This document shows, one piece after another, positions 43,817 through 57,700 of a DNA stretch of 64,000 nucleotides. How positions within the stretch are numbered: position 1 is the first letter of the stretch; the number at the start of each line of letters is the position of its first letter. The notes under the pieces were generated by a model. It saw only the letters and a program-made list of their open reading frames with translations. It had not been told where the DNA came from and did no database searches. Source of the stretch: Paulownia fortunei (taxonomy: Eukaryota; Streptophyta; Magnoliopsida; Lamiales; Paulowniaceae); contig CM033106.1 in NCBI GenBank assembly GCA_019321725.1, positions 28,198,118-28,262,117 of the forward strand, read 5' to 3'. The position numbers and the translations under genes are program-made.

Positions 43817-46800
43817 ATGGGGGACGAAAAGCTAGAGGACCCAAATCCAAATCAAAATCCAAAACCAAGCACAAAGCCGGATCCAAACCAGGCCCCGGAG
43901 CCTCCATCTGCAGCTGTGCCTTCGGAGACAGAGAAAGAGACAGGAAAAGGCATGGCCAGAGCTCCAACCTCATTAGCCTCCAACCCTTCTTGGTTTACTC
44001 CAAAAAGGTAACTTTTCATTCCTGTATTTTTTATATTTATATGTATCTTTTGTATAAATCTAATTGTGACGATATGTGTGAATTGTGATTTTCTTGGTGA
44101 ATTGTAGTAAATATAGTGGAGGGACTGAAAAAGATGGAGTCTTGTGCGTTTTTTCTATGTGGGTCTCCAAGAAATGGGGGTTGTCTTAGTGCAAAGGGAT
44201 TTTTTGGGAATGATGTAGCAGTAACGCATATTGTTTGAGGGGTTTGTGAATAATTCCGTTTCAGGGGAGGGAAAATAAGTCTTTATTGTGCCTGAAACTC
44301 TGATATAAATGTGTGCTGTAAGTGAAAATTTATAATGCGTTTATTAGGGCTTATTCAGATCATTTTAACTGCCTTGGACGGTGGCAGGATTACAAAAATG
44401 ATGGTTTGTGATTTCCTATTTACAGAGTTGAGGGTTGACTGCATTATCTCATTTAGTTGATTTGATTTGAAGGAACAGAATTTGTCTCTGTGTTAAGTTT
44501 TGTCATTTGTGATCTTTTACCTTATAAATTTCAATATTTATTTCTCCATTGTTTGTTCTGTTTGTTATTTTTGGCAGGTTGCTGGTATTTTTTGTGTAAT
44601 CAACTTAATAAATTACATAGATCGCGGAGCTATAGCAAGTAATGGTGTAAATGGGAGCCGTAAAACTTGCTCAAAAAGTGGTACATGCTCATCTGGTAGT
44701 GGAATTCAGTAAGTTCGATGACTACATTTGATACCTCACCTTAATGTGACACTGAAGCATGTCTTTCTTCGTTTACCAAAGTCTTAACCATTTCACATAT
44801 TTTCAGCCTGATTTTATGTTATTTTATGTGTTGTTGTGCTTAATTGTGATCCATTCTAAATATCTACTCCAATTGGGAAAAAAGTGAATTTATATGTTGC
44901 CCTGATGGGGTTTCGACCAGTTTCGCAAGAACCCCAATAGTTATGATTTGATCGGGGTGGCATGGGTTAGTAGCAAACATGGAATTAAGTACATCCCTTG
45001 TTTGTAAACAAAGAAGAGATATGGGACGCGAAGGTGGAGGGTGCTTTACCCTTTCTAGCCCTCTTTTCGTTTTCCTTTCTTGAATAAGTTTGAAATTATA
45101 TGATTCAATTAGCCTCACTTAGAATATCCGAACCACTGATACAGTAATGAATTAAATTAAATTTTTTGTGTCTGTTCATGTCAGTTCCCGACCCTCTACC
45201 TTCCCTTTTGCTTCTTGTTCCCTGTACCAACAATTTATAATAACAAATGTAAATTTTCCTATAGGAACCTCTTCTCCTTTTCTAAATATGCAGGCAAAAG
45301 AACAGAATGAGGGTGAACAATGTTCTTTTAAGGGGAGGAGAAAAAGAAAAGGAAGAGAAGGCGTACTGTTTTGGCTGAAATTTAGTTTTCTAGAGCTCTA
45401 TTTTGCTTCTTTTTTTCCTCACAAGTTTGAAATAAGAATTAAGTAATATAGTCTTCCTTGACCTCACTTCAAAGTAATATACTGCACCTCCACATTCGCT
45501 TCTTCATCATCAATTCACCTCAATAAAATTACTAGATGTGTATTCTCTTCCATTTCCGCTTTCCTCAGACTCTCTAGTCCATCCAAACTTACGTTTATGC
45601 AAAGCTTCCACTTGTTCCTCCTCCCCCCTCAAAAAATTAAACAAGTAAACCACCCCAATTCCTCTACTCAAGAAAATAAAAAAAAATTAAAGAGAGAAAA
45701 TGGTCAGCTTTCTATTGCTTCATCAATACCACAAAGGGGATTTTATTCATAATTTACTTTTTGTAATTGGCAGGCTCCTTTGTAGTTGTTAGCTTTGTTG
45801 ATAGTTGTTTGGCTATTGTTTTAATTTGTCTTCACCACTATATATGTTTCTATGATGTGGTGACTGGTTGTATAAGTGCCAAATTAACAGCACTATCAGT
45901 GAACATATTACTGATATTCCTTCCAATTGAAAAGTAATGTCAATATTTTGGCATGTGTTCTAATTCTAATATTGCGCAGGGGCGATTTTAACCTGAGTAA
46001 CTTTGAGGATGGAGTTATATCATCTGCTTTCATGGTTGGACTCCTTGTGGCATCTCCAATATTTGCATCTTCAGCCAAGAGGTAATAAATGTTTCATGTT
46101 GAGACTGTTGTCACTCCATAAAGTGATTGATAATTGTCTTTGGTTGTTCAAATCATAAAAAAAGGTGGAGATAAATCAGGGAATATAAATGAAGAAATGG
46201 TGTTTGTCTCATCTGAAGTGAAAGTTGAATGGTTTCAGAAAAAAGAAAAAACTTTCTGAGAGTGAAATGTTTAGAGTTTTGCCTTGCCAAAATATACAAA
46301 TAAGAAATTGCAAGATTAAATGTACATGTAAATTTGCTTTGGTGTTTGTGGGTGCTATTTAACTCACGATGATAAAAATATGACAGCATTGACTGAGCAG
46401 TAAATTAAAATGACCATAAGTTGGATGTTTAGAAGTATTTAATGTTTAAGATCTTTGCTACTGGTTCCTACATATTATGTGACATCTTGAGAGCTGGTCT
46501 TTTTAACACATATCATTTTTAGATTATGGACTTCAAATGATCATATCTGTCTTGTATAACTTGTTTTGAGAGCATCTAGCTAGGCAAAGCTTCCTACAAC
46601 TATAAGGTAAAGGGGCATAAAATGCCGATAAATTTTGTCCCTAAATTCTATATAACATTCTGCCTTCAAAATTACAGCTTTAAAATGTGGAGAAAAAGAG
46701 AATTAAACTCTTAAACAATTTCTAGTCTTTTTGCTTTACTTGGAATTGTGAAGCTTATTTCCCTAATCATCTGTCTTCTTATTCTTGTGTTTACATGAAC

Positions 46801-49800
46801 TTTGCAGTGTCAATCCTTTTAGGCTTATTGGAGTTGGTTTGACCGTGTGGACCCTTGCAGTTACTTTTTGTGGTTTTTCATTTAATTTTTGGTCCATTGC
46901 AATCAGTCGCATGTAAGTAAAATTATCTAAATTAGACAAACTATATGGAGCATTTGTTTCCTTTGTTTATGTTGTTATGCTCTTTCTTCTTTGGATGTTT
47001 GTTTTCTGCAGGCTAGTGGGTGTTGGTGAGGCTTCATTTATAAGTCTTGCCGCTCCATTCATTGATGACAATGCCCCTGTTACTCAGGTTTGGTGTCTGT
47101 CCTAAAGTCTCATGCATAAGATATCAGACTATTATAATATTCACACTATGATATTTTCTGAAAACTTTGTTCTTTTTGCTACTGGATACATGTGAAATAT
47201 GCTGTATATAGAGCATTTTGCGATAATTCACTCAAGGCCTGTATATTACTGCAATTCGCATATAGAAGCAGTATTAAGAAAATCGGCTTTGTCACGAGTC
47301 TATGACTAGTCTGGTTTTAGTGGTGGTGTGCTTTTTAGCCTCTTGAAAAGAAGAATATATAAGGAGTAGCGACATTTTTGTCTTCTAACCAACACTGTGG
47401 TACCTTCAGTGTCTGTTATGATAAGGATCTAATTTGTACCATGTTCCTATATTGTCCTCTCAAACTCATGTAAAACATGGGTTTTAAGCGACAGCATGCT
47501 CCTCCTTCTCTATTATATTCAGTTCATCTCTTTTTACTGGCCCTTACATATTTTGTTTCATTCTGCATTTGAATTTTTGCACATGACATGCCTTCCCTGT
47601 AACAGAGGACAGCATGGCTGGGAGCATTTTACATGTGTATACCAACTGGTGTTGCGGTGGGGTATGTTTATGGTGGATTGGTACGTTTATTCTTGATAAC
47701 TGCCTGGCAAAACATCTGCTAACTATTTTGCGATGATTAGTTCTTGCTTGATCAAGTGTTGAATGTTGATTACCTTTCCCATATGAATTCAATCTTATTA
47801 TTTTCTCTCCCTTGTCTCCATCTCAAATTTAATCACCTCTTTCTTGAAATCCTTCATATACTTTAGTTTTGTGCTTGATTATAGATTAGTCACTTTGGTT
47901 GGCGTTGGGCATTCTGGGTGGAGGCAATTTTGATGCTCCCTTTTGCTATTTTAGGCTTTGTGATGAAACCATTGCAGTTGAAAGGTCAGTAATAGACTAT
48001 TGCTCAACTCTTGATGCCATTTTTATCTACCAACCATTTTCCAATGCCTATTTCATTCAGGTTTCACTCCTGCTGGATCTAAAAAAGCATTGACAGCAGT
48101 GGACGATGGCTCAGAAGATCAAGGTGCAGGATAATACTGATTAACATTAATCTAAACTATTTGAAACACACTTTATCAATCTTTTCTGCCAAGTGATAAT
48201 TTCATATTACAGTCCTAAATTTTGGGTTTATAAACTCTTTGCTGGATAATGTCTTCTAGATGCATCAGTCTCCTGATAATTATTTGATTCTGCAGATAAA
48301 TGTGAAATGAGCAATTTAAGAGGACTAGCGATGCGTAATTGAGTAGATTCAAGTAGAAGTATTGAACTGACATATTAATACATCAACTATGTGGTTCCTT
48401 TTTCTTTCTTTTTTTTTAAAGATTTCCATTTCAAAGTGCATGGACCTACAACAGATTAGTGGGTTGTCATTATTGTCGGGATATTATTTGCGCAACTCTT
48501 TGGTTCTTAGTTTCCTTACATTTCCTTCTAAATTTTTTTGTTCTAGAAGAAACTATATATAGTGTTCGTAATTTGATTTAGTTCTTTTTAAGAATGAATG
48601 CATCTGTTCCAATTCTTAAAGGTTGTGAACTTTCCAGAAGGGAAGAAGTTGCAGATGAAAGTTCAAAGCCTTCGAGGTGAGGAATTTTCTTGAGCTAATT
48701 TATTCTGACTAGTGTACACAGTTTAGTTTTTCGGCTAGACAAAACTGCTTTCTGAAAACTATGTTTCCCCCAAGTACATGTCGGAGACGATAGAAAGTTA
48801 TTTTAGAGCTTAAAAGGATCTTTTTTTTACTGAATTTTATATGTTTCAGGTCGGGAGCTTTGGCATTATTTGGGAAAGATATGAAAGTTCTTTTGCTTGA
48901 GAAGGTTTACGTGGTGAATGTTCTTGGTAAATCTTCTTACTGCCACAACAAGAAACTTATAAAATAGGTTTTTGTTCTACGAGTACTACTTGGAGTGCTG
49001 ATGTACCATTTCTCCATGTGGTGCCTCTGGATGTTGTTCGATTACTGTGGTGAAAAATGACAAAGATAATGGTTACCAACCTACTGAACAGCAGCTTATA
49101 TAAGCACTAAAATTTGCTTTGTTTACTACTATTCTTCATTCTTCTCATTTTTTCTTTTTGAATGGCTTTTGCAGGTTACATTGCATATAATTTTGTTATA
49201 GGTGCCTATTCCTATTGGGGACCTAAGGCAGGCTATAACATATATCACATGGTAAGCTCTTCGTGCCCCTTAAAATGACACTGTTGAGGGTGGTTATGCA
49301 TCATTTTTCTGAGGAAAGAAATATTTAAATTATTTCATGTAATAAATTTAGTCTGTCTTCCTTTCAATGATTATTCTATTTTTCTATTGTTAACATCAAC
49401 ATTTCTTGTGCCCAGAGCAATGCAGATTATATGTTTGGAGGTGTTACAGCAGTCTGTGGAATATTGGGCACACTTGCAGGTGGTTTTGTTCTCGATCTTA
49501 TGACTTCCACGATATCTAATGCGTTTAAGGTGAGCATTCATTCTAAACTTCTACAAATCATTTCATGATAATCCGAATTCAGAATCCTTATTGCATCCTT
49601 TTTTCACTTGGGGTCTGCATGAAGCATTGTGTGATTGAATCACACATGAATTAGTGGATTCCTCTAATAGATTGTCTCCCTTCCCCCAATTTCTGCATAG
49701 TAAATAGGAAAGAAAAGAGGAAGAAGTTTCAACATTAGTAAATTGTAGACGATATCATGACACATCAGAACCTCCAGTGGTGAAATGGAGTCACCATCTG

Positions 49801-52712
49801 GTGGTCTTAATTATTTTCTTAATTTTTTTATTTTTATTTTTGCTAGTGCCTAAATCTCATGATCATTTCAAGCATGGTGCATATGTTTAGTAATCATTCC
49901 AAGTCTGTCTGGATTCTTTGTATCTGATTTTGCCTGAAAACTTTGATCAAAGGCTGAGCCTGGAATGATAAGATTTTCCTTCTTGTGGAAGAGAGAGAGG
50001 CACTACACAAAAGCCCTTAGCACCACAGAGGGAAGTGGAGGACAGCCCCACCCAATCTAGTGAATGCAGAATGACATTGTGCAATTTCTAAACAAGACTA
50101 TGAAAGCTATATCACACAGATCCATTTAAAAACTATTCTCTTTTCAGACTAGAATGACTGCTAAAACGAATATGTGCTTTTTAAATATGTTCTATATATA
50201 TTCCAATACAGACCTGTATAGTTGGGTTTCATCTGCATATTGTTCTCACTGTTTTGATGTAGCTTCTATCATTGGCAACATTTGCTGGAGCAGTATTTTG
50301 CTTTGCTGCCTTTTGCTTTAAGAGCCTATATGCATTTCTGGCTCTTTTTGCAATAGGAGAGCTGCTGGTATTTGCTACCCAGGTACCTTCTTTTTCCCAG
50401 TTATCTTTTTGGTGTTTATTTCATAATATTTTTGAGAAGTGATGAATATGTACAGACTTCAGTAATGTGAAATTGTAACTGGGACATGGCTTCCTGGATT
50501 GCTTCAAACATGGAACTTTGCTTTGTAAATGGCTTATCAAAAAATACACAATTTTTTCTGTGTTCTATACTTCTTTTGTTTACTGGACGTAATCTTACCA
50601 TTTTGAACCTCAGTGGTGGTAGATATAGTGCAATCTTCTCTTCAGACTGGCCTTTATCTCAGGCCTTTGTTGCATTTCTACTTTTAGTTCCTTGAATTTG
50701 CAGGTTGCTGCTCTTCCTGTTATCCGTTTATCTGTTTCACTCTCTTAGTAACTCAAATTTTTACTTCGTTGTGAAACATCCAATTGCATGCAGTTAGATG
50801 GCAGTGTCTCTGTCTGTTGACATTGATAAAATTAACTGTATTGGGTTGCATCAATTGCATCTGTTGTGACTGCTAGACGAGTCTGTCTAGTAGTCATGTG
50901 GATGTTAGAGGAGTTTCGAGTTTGTACCAACTGTAATGTGGATGTTTGAGGAGTGGCATGGGTGTACTTGGCCGAATATGTGATATAGGTTAATGGAATG
51001 TCTTGTTGCATTAGACCCTCATCTTTAGGCTGTATTTCATTTATTTTGGTTTTATCTTTTCTGACCACTTGAATTTTGTTCTGCACCTTTGTTTTTCTGT
51101 GATAGGACCTTGCCAGGCAGGAAAAGATAGAAAAAGGCATTGCTTGTTAGATATCAATCAATGCGATAACTAGATTATAGTTTGGAGTAGGAGCTAGCCC
51201 TAACCTTCTCTCTTTTTCTAAAATGAAAAGTTTATAGTTGCTAATATTCAAGTAACTTTCTGGGCTGTGGCTATGATAGTTTTGCATGTTTGGCTTGGTT
51301 AAATTTTAGATCCAAGTGCCACTAGTTGCAAGCATATTCTCGGCTTGTTTATTCTCTTGGTAATGTAACCCTGTTTATTGCTTATTTCCTTTTCTTTACC
51401 TTGATTAAAAGTTATTCTTATTTTTTTCCCTGTCAATATTGCCGGCTGTAGCATCTGTATTTTTAACTAAATACTCTATATTCAACTGCACATTAAGGTT
51501 TCCTTTGTGACATTTCAGGCCCCCGTAAATTTTGTTTGTCTCCATTGTGTCAAGCCTAGTCTCAGACCATTATCTATGGCAATATCTACCGTATCAATTC
51601 ACATATTTGGTGACGTGCCATCCTCTCCCCTTGTCGGGCTTCTCCAGGTTTGCCTTCAAAGTTCTGTTGTTGATAATTTATTTGCTCCTAGCGCAGTCTT
51701 GAGATTATATTTTAAGTGGAACCAGAGACTGGTTAGTGAACTAGCTAATTTCATGATTTTTGTTATGTACTTGGATTCCACATTATGCATGCAACACAAA
51801 TTCCACAGTAACGCATTTTTTATTTTGGCTTATGTAGAAGCGGAAAAAGTGATGTGTTTCTGTGAAATCAAATTTAAATCAAAATGGATGCTTTTACCTT
51901 GAAGCAAAAAACACTCACATAAGTTGAGAAACAGTTAGAACCTTCATAAAATTTTCTGGAGATGCAACCGAAAGAAAAGTCCCATTAAAACTCGTATATT
52001 TCAGAATTAAAAATGGCAATTTACTTGGAATTTCTAGATGTTGAGGAAAAAGGATTAGATCTCTATGTGGAAGTACAATACCTACCCTGCCATCCTGATT
52101 AGACTGTTTACCATATAATACTTGTGTGCACCCTTTGAAGTGTCCACACGCCTCTGGTGCGGTCAGGGCTTAAGAACCGTAAAGTAGCTTTTGTACCTTA
52201 ACTCCACAACATAAATGATACACTGAGTGTGAACTCAGATACAGGGATGGAATTGTATGTCCTAATTTTTGATGGTATACTCCTGATAATGGTTACTTTC
52301 TGCAGGATCAAATTGACAATTGGAGGGTCACTGCTCTTATTTTAACTTCTATTCTATTCCTGGCTGCTGGAATATGGTTTATAGGTAAAGTCCTGTTCTG
52401 AACTCTTTTGTATTTTATGTTAAGTCGGTGCTGGCAGTTGGTAGATTAAATTCTTACCCGTATACCAAGAATCATATACATTCCCTAAGATGTTACCAAG
52501 CACCTATTCGGCTGTAAACAAGGATTTATCCACATGTAATCTGTTATTCTGGAGGATTTTCGAGGAACGTAGTGTGTTGATCTCTGTATTTTGCAGGAGT
52601 TTTCTTTCATAGTGTGGATAGGTATAATGAAGACAGTGAGCATCCAGTTACTGAGGTTGACAAGGCAAACTCAACTCCGTTGCTTGCAGAGAAGACGACA
52701 GAAACAGCATAG
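43817..52712 (+). CDS. SPNS: Spinster-type MFS transporter (putative sphingolipid transporter)
   Basis: Sixteen exons: 43817-44007, 44578-44708, 45980-46081, 46808-46912, 47012-47087, 47606-47680, 47885-47984, 48061-48123, 48622-48676, 48850-48926, 49175-49251, 49416-49529, 50263-50382, 51519-51647, 52306-52384, 52597-52712, about 536 aa. A Pro/Gln-rich cytosolic N terminus precedes SNPSWFTPK. The first TM carries CVINLINYIDRGAIAS, and later helices include VGEASFISLAAPF, FYMCIPTGVAVGYVYGG, YIAYNFVIGAYSYWGPK and GILGTLAGGFVLD. This is the MFS fold of plant Spinster homologues; the substrate is only inferred. Exon 2 opens with a frame break: after TG-CTG-GTA the sequence has six T (44588-44593) where seven would read LLVFFCVINL. 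All other junctions agree in phase. The frame could be opened further upstream only from a TTG, so ATG 43817 is chosen. Confidence 0.9.
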
Positions 52713-53944
52713 TTTTCTAGCGAACCCTGGAATCCTGCAAGGAGTAACAAGTTGAACTTTGCTGGCTCTTACACGCATGCAATGTACATTCTTTATTTCA
52801 ATTTTCTTTGAGGATGTAAATAATGCTATGTTATTTTGTCAGAAATGTCCATATTTGGAATTATTTCCCATGTAAAAAAAAGTCGTCCACGCATTTTTCC
52901 AGAATGTTTTGATTTCCTAACCATGGATAGGCGAGTCTGAAGCTGAGATTGTACTGGACTGAGCTGCCATAGTTGTTGAAGAGTGGTATCTACTGGTTTA
53001 TCGTTGAAGTATCTGCTTCCTTGTGCTCTTATTGCATTCTCCTAGAAAACTTAGGCGATAAATGTATTGCCATGTTATTAAGTATTCTGATTTAAGTTGG
53101 CTGTTGTCTCACAATTAGTTCGCAGCTTATGTTTAAGAAATTACTACTAAATTAACATTAGGGAAAATTAGTTTTAAGGGATTTGGAACTTTTAATATTG
53201 TAAGGGAAGTAATAAGTTTAGGTTATTTAGGGGAAGAGAATTTATAGTTGTAACAATTTACAAATGGGGTTGTGTTGGATTAAATTAATTTTCTTTATCA
53301 CATACAAATTGCACCAATATATTATATACAATAAAAATATTTGTATTACATTTTATTATCTCATAAGAAAGTAGAAAATAATTTTAGAATAATTAAAAGT
53401 TCATTAACCAAACATATAAATTCTATATGTAATCAAGCTCTATGTATGAAAACATAACTTTTAATAAATTTAGAAAATGTATATCACTATTTGATAGATT
53501 TTATAATTAAAACATCTTAATTGGTAATTTAGATTATCAAGAATGTCAAATTGTTGACTTTGCTGAATATGCAATATGATGTTCTTCAAAAGTTGATAAA
53601 CATGCATCTGTATATATCATCCACAGTCGTAAAACAGGAATCCGTTGAATTATCAGCTCGCAGGTAATACTGAACTCTGAAGAGCAGGCGGATTTGATAG
53701 CCATTTTAATGCTGACCCAATAGATTCTTACTAACAGTGAACCCACCAAGAATTCAAAAACCACTAACAGAAAGAAACAGCGCCCACAGTTTTGTCCCTC
53801 GCTGCAAGCCACGCCCAGAACCCACCCCCTCCCCCAACTCATACATAAATCAGTCCCCCTCCCCACCACACACAGACACACACTTCAACCCCATAATTCT
53901 GAAAATCTGCTCTAACACAGTATTTTCTTGAGTTAAGAAAGGCC
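52713..53944. other. SPNS 3' UTR and intergenic DNA
   Basis: The first ~250 bases are probable SPNS 3' UTR. The rest is AT-rich. From ~53730 the composition turns C/A-rich (ccccctccccaccacacaca near 53845), which could be a leader for the small ORF at 53945. Confidence 0.45.
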
Positions 53945-54199
53945 ATGGCACCAACAGCAGCCATGCTCATGTTATGCCACCATACCAGACCAATGTCACA
54001 TGCATCTCACTCTCCATCACCAAAATCTAATTCAGTTTTCCTAGTGAGATCGTCATTAGCAAAGTGGGTTTCCCATAGCTGTTCCATGTTCCAACAAGAG
54101 ACAAAGGAAAAAGAGTCCATTGCTGATCTCCCATCTTCGCCGCCGCCAGAACAAGAAGGGACGAGGTATCAAGAGAAGTCGTTTAACAGCAGGAAATGA
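53945..54199 (+). CDS. Small hypothetical protein, 84 aa
   Basis: An ATG frame of 84 codons beginning MAPTAAMLMLCHHTRPMSH. It is Ser/Pro/His-rich with an acidic-basic C-terminal half (KEKESIADLPSSPPPEQ). Codon use looks more gene-like than the surrounding AT-rich DNA, and a CT/CA-rich leader-like stretch precedes it. I do not recognise a family, a domain or a clear signal peptide. It lies between SPNS (+) and the pyrophosphatase (-) with its 3' end facing the latter. It could be a short real gene or part of a non-coding transcript. Confidence 0.35.
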   Translation: MAPTAAMLMLCHHTRPMSHASHSPSPKSNSVFLVRSSLAKWVSHSCSMFQQETKEKESIADLPSSPPPEQEGTRYQEKSFNSRK

Positions 54200-54723
54200 A
54201 CTAGGAGTATAGGGGGCCAAAAATGTGGTAGTGGCCATGGCTGTGAAATATGTGTGAATTTCTCTGCTACTGTGTTGTGAATATTTGTCTGTCTTTCTTT
54301 CTCCTCTACGCTGCTGCACAAGATCGTGTATTTCCAGCTCTGTTGTGAATATTAGTTTGTTTCTTTTCTATTGAGGTTCTGTTGCATTTTATCACTTCAA
54401 GTTCATTTCTTTTTGTTGATGACGTATGTACAGATATGTTCAATTGGAGTGGGATAGCAGATACAGTTCATGGGCTGGGGCGGGGAAGCACAAAATATAA
54501 GCAACTCAAAAGATGGTGGAAAAAGAAAATCTCTGTTTTAAAATTTAAGACTTTTTCAGGATGAGTACATTTCAAAATAGGAGCAGTTGCATTGCTGAAA
54601 TGACACACCTTAAATGAAAATTTGTCGACAAATAAATATCAGGCGTTGCCAGCAAGAGACCTTCACGGTTGCATTACTGGTGATACGCAGAAAACCGGCT
54701 GCTCAAACTCTACGGGGTCGCAT
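54200..54723. other. Spacer between small ORF and pyrophosphatase 3' end
   Basis: No gene was recognised. The right end is the 3' UTR side of the minus-strand pyrophosphatase. Confidence 0.5.
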
Positions 54724-57700
54724 TCAGACAAGAGAAAGTTCACCAGCAGGAATAGATCTTTTCACAAGTTTAGCCCAGGACTCATTCGTTTCAGTGATAA
54801 CCTTAAGAGCATAATCCTGTAATCATAAAAGTATAAAACAAGATTGATGAGTGACTCGAGCAATGTTAAGAAGTTAAACTTGGATGAAAGTGATGAAGAA
54901 ATAGCTTAAGAACGAAACTGACAAATTATATGCATCACATCAGTTCCATCCCAATCTTGGTTTATGACAAGGAAAACTGTGATTTTTCGTTTTACTTTGT
55001 GATTTTGACTCATAACCGTTTTACTTGCTCGTTTGGTTTTGTTTTGGCAATAGTGTGTGGGGCGGTTGAGGAGATTTTAACCACAAGAGAGGTTAGTTTA
55101 TCTTGGAAGCATTGACTATAAACTATATTCATATCTGAGATGTTAACAAAAACAAGAATTATTCCAGCATAAATTACTAACTCCAAATGGTGATAATTTG
55201 GCATAACTGTGACGAAAATCATTACCATTCATTACCTGTGAAATTTCAAGAGACCAGAAAATGAAAATCCGGCCTCGGGGAGCTGATCGGAGACTTTTGA
55301 AGATATTAACCGAAAGGAAATACAGAATTTCTGATACTCGTTCGAAACATACCTTATTTGCTGGCATGTTGCCAAGACCGAACTTGTTAGCAGGTTTTCC
55401 ATCAGGAATCTTGTAGTCTCCAAACCAGTCCCTGATTGCAATAAGAGTTCCCTGTAAAAAGTTGTGTAAATGTGTTCAGGGTAATTGACGGAGATATAGA
55501 GCACACCAGAGCTTAGATGCATAAGATAACACCACTTCAAAAATATAGTTTGTCACTCTCTTTCACCAACAAAAATAAATAAATAAAAAAAGTTAGAATT
55601 TAAGCCTTCACGATAACAAGGGTTAACTATAGCTTCCAAATCTATCACAAGCTAACTGCCTTCAGCATTTTTGAGCTTGTGAGCATGAACAAAGGTGATA
55701 TATTTTGGATATAAAAACTGTAACGCAGCCAATGACATAAGAAGTTTAGCATGGAGATACATATACATTTAGTGTAAGATACCAGATGCAACGGAAGAAA
55801 CAGATAACGATATGTTGCCCTTTGAAAACCCATAACACCGGCTGAGAAAGGCTCTTTTGTGGATCAAAGTCTTATGTGTTCTAAGAAAATAACTTCAATT
55901 TTTCAAGGTAAAATCCTTCCTCAGCAAACACATGATGGATTGCCAAAGACCAACCTATAACAGGTTTGCTTTCTCTTCCCAAAACGAGGGGTGCAGCAAA
56001 GAGGGGCCTAGATTGGTTCACTAAACCCTCCTTGGAACCCCAAGCAAACCATCCTTAGTTGAAAAGTAGAATTTTTTCCAAACATTTTTTAGGTTTAGAT
56101 GAAATCAAAAACCCCTTTGTCAGAGGGTGAAAAATTAGGCCAACAAAATTCGAGTTCAAAAGAGTCTTGGAGGAATCCCACCAAATAAAAACAAGATAGG
56201 CAAATTTGTATTCATTATCTGAACAACAAAGCAGCTCAGAACAGCGAGAAAATGAAGTAGACTTGTAACAACAGTATCAACTGTTACATATATTATTGTT
56301 GAAATTGAAAATTAATGTTATAAACAAGTATTCATGAGGTATTACATACCGGAAAATGTTTTTCAACATCCTCGACATCATTAACAAGGGAAGCTCTTGG
56401 ATCATCCAATGAAATTGCAACTATTTTCCAGTCAAGTTCCCCCTCATCAATCATTGCCAAAGCAGCCAAGGGCTTCACTTTCAACACTTGCCCAATTTTA
56501 GCTCGGCTTTCCCCAATCTCAACAACATCAACTATGAAGAAAAAGTACCAGCAATTAAATTTAACTGGCTTGCTTACTTTGTTTGAGGTTTTTGTTTTGG
56601 TAGGGATAGAAAGAAGTATACTTGATAACAGAAGACAAGTATGATGTTGAAAATGATGATACTCTACCTGGATCATTGTCTCCAAATGCCCCCTCAACTT
56701 CAGCATTTGCTAATGAAGGGTCTTCCCATGTTTGTGGAAGCAAACCATAGTTCCAGTTAATGTTGTATCTACAAAAAAGTACAAGATGAGTGGCTCAGAT
56801 GGGACAAAACAAAATTGAATATCTGCTGAATGAGAAACAAACATTAAGCAAGGAAAACAAGAAGTATAACTAGGTCAATCTAGCAAGAGAAGACAATAAA
56901 GGACTCAAAGAAGAATGGAAGTTAATCTACAGGGCTTTGATTTTCTTAACTGTAAGTTAGATACATGAGCGCCATGTATAGAGAGAGCAATTCCTATAAA
57001 GCAACTAAATCTTCTGCAAACCCCTTTTAATTTCTTCTTTCTTCTTATTTTGAATCGGAAGCTGTATAATTTTCTTTAACACTTAGGGAACACGTGCAAG
57101 CCCAGCTTTAGAGCAGGACATTGAATAATACAAAATGCACTATCATTAAACCAGCAATGTCAATATATTCTATCAGACTCGACAATAAATTTAATATCTC
57201 AAAAATGTGAACCTACCAAAAAGTGGCAAGACATGCCTTTTCCTTTATTTGATTTGGGAGTGAAATAGGAATTTATGTGCCAATAAAAACTCAACAAATG
57301 GGGCCAAAGAGTAAAGGAGTAACGCATTCAGAGAGCAGAAACTAAATAAAGTTGCACTAATAAACTATAAAATAATACTACGAAGGATTTAAAAGGTGCA
57401 AAAATAAAATCTTACGGATAGTATCGAAGTTTTCCCTTCTTCGTGTCTTGCTTGATGGGAGTAAACAGCTCGTCTGTAGCAACCTCCATCTTTGCGCTTG
57501 ATTCTTTTGGGATCTCAACGATGAAATTGAATACACCATCTCCCAAGTGTAGCGGTATATCATGCCAAGGGGAAATCTGCACGCCAAATAATCACAGTGC
57601 TTGGCGTCAGCTGATTAATATGCATCCACATTTTAGTAAGAACATGATGCTTGGTTATTTACATCACTGCTACCTGTAAATTATATTTTTTCCAACTTTG

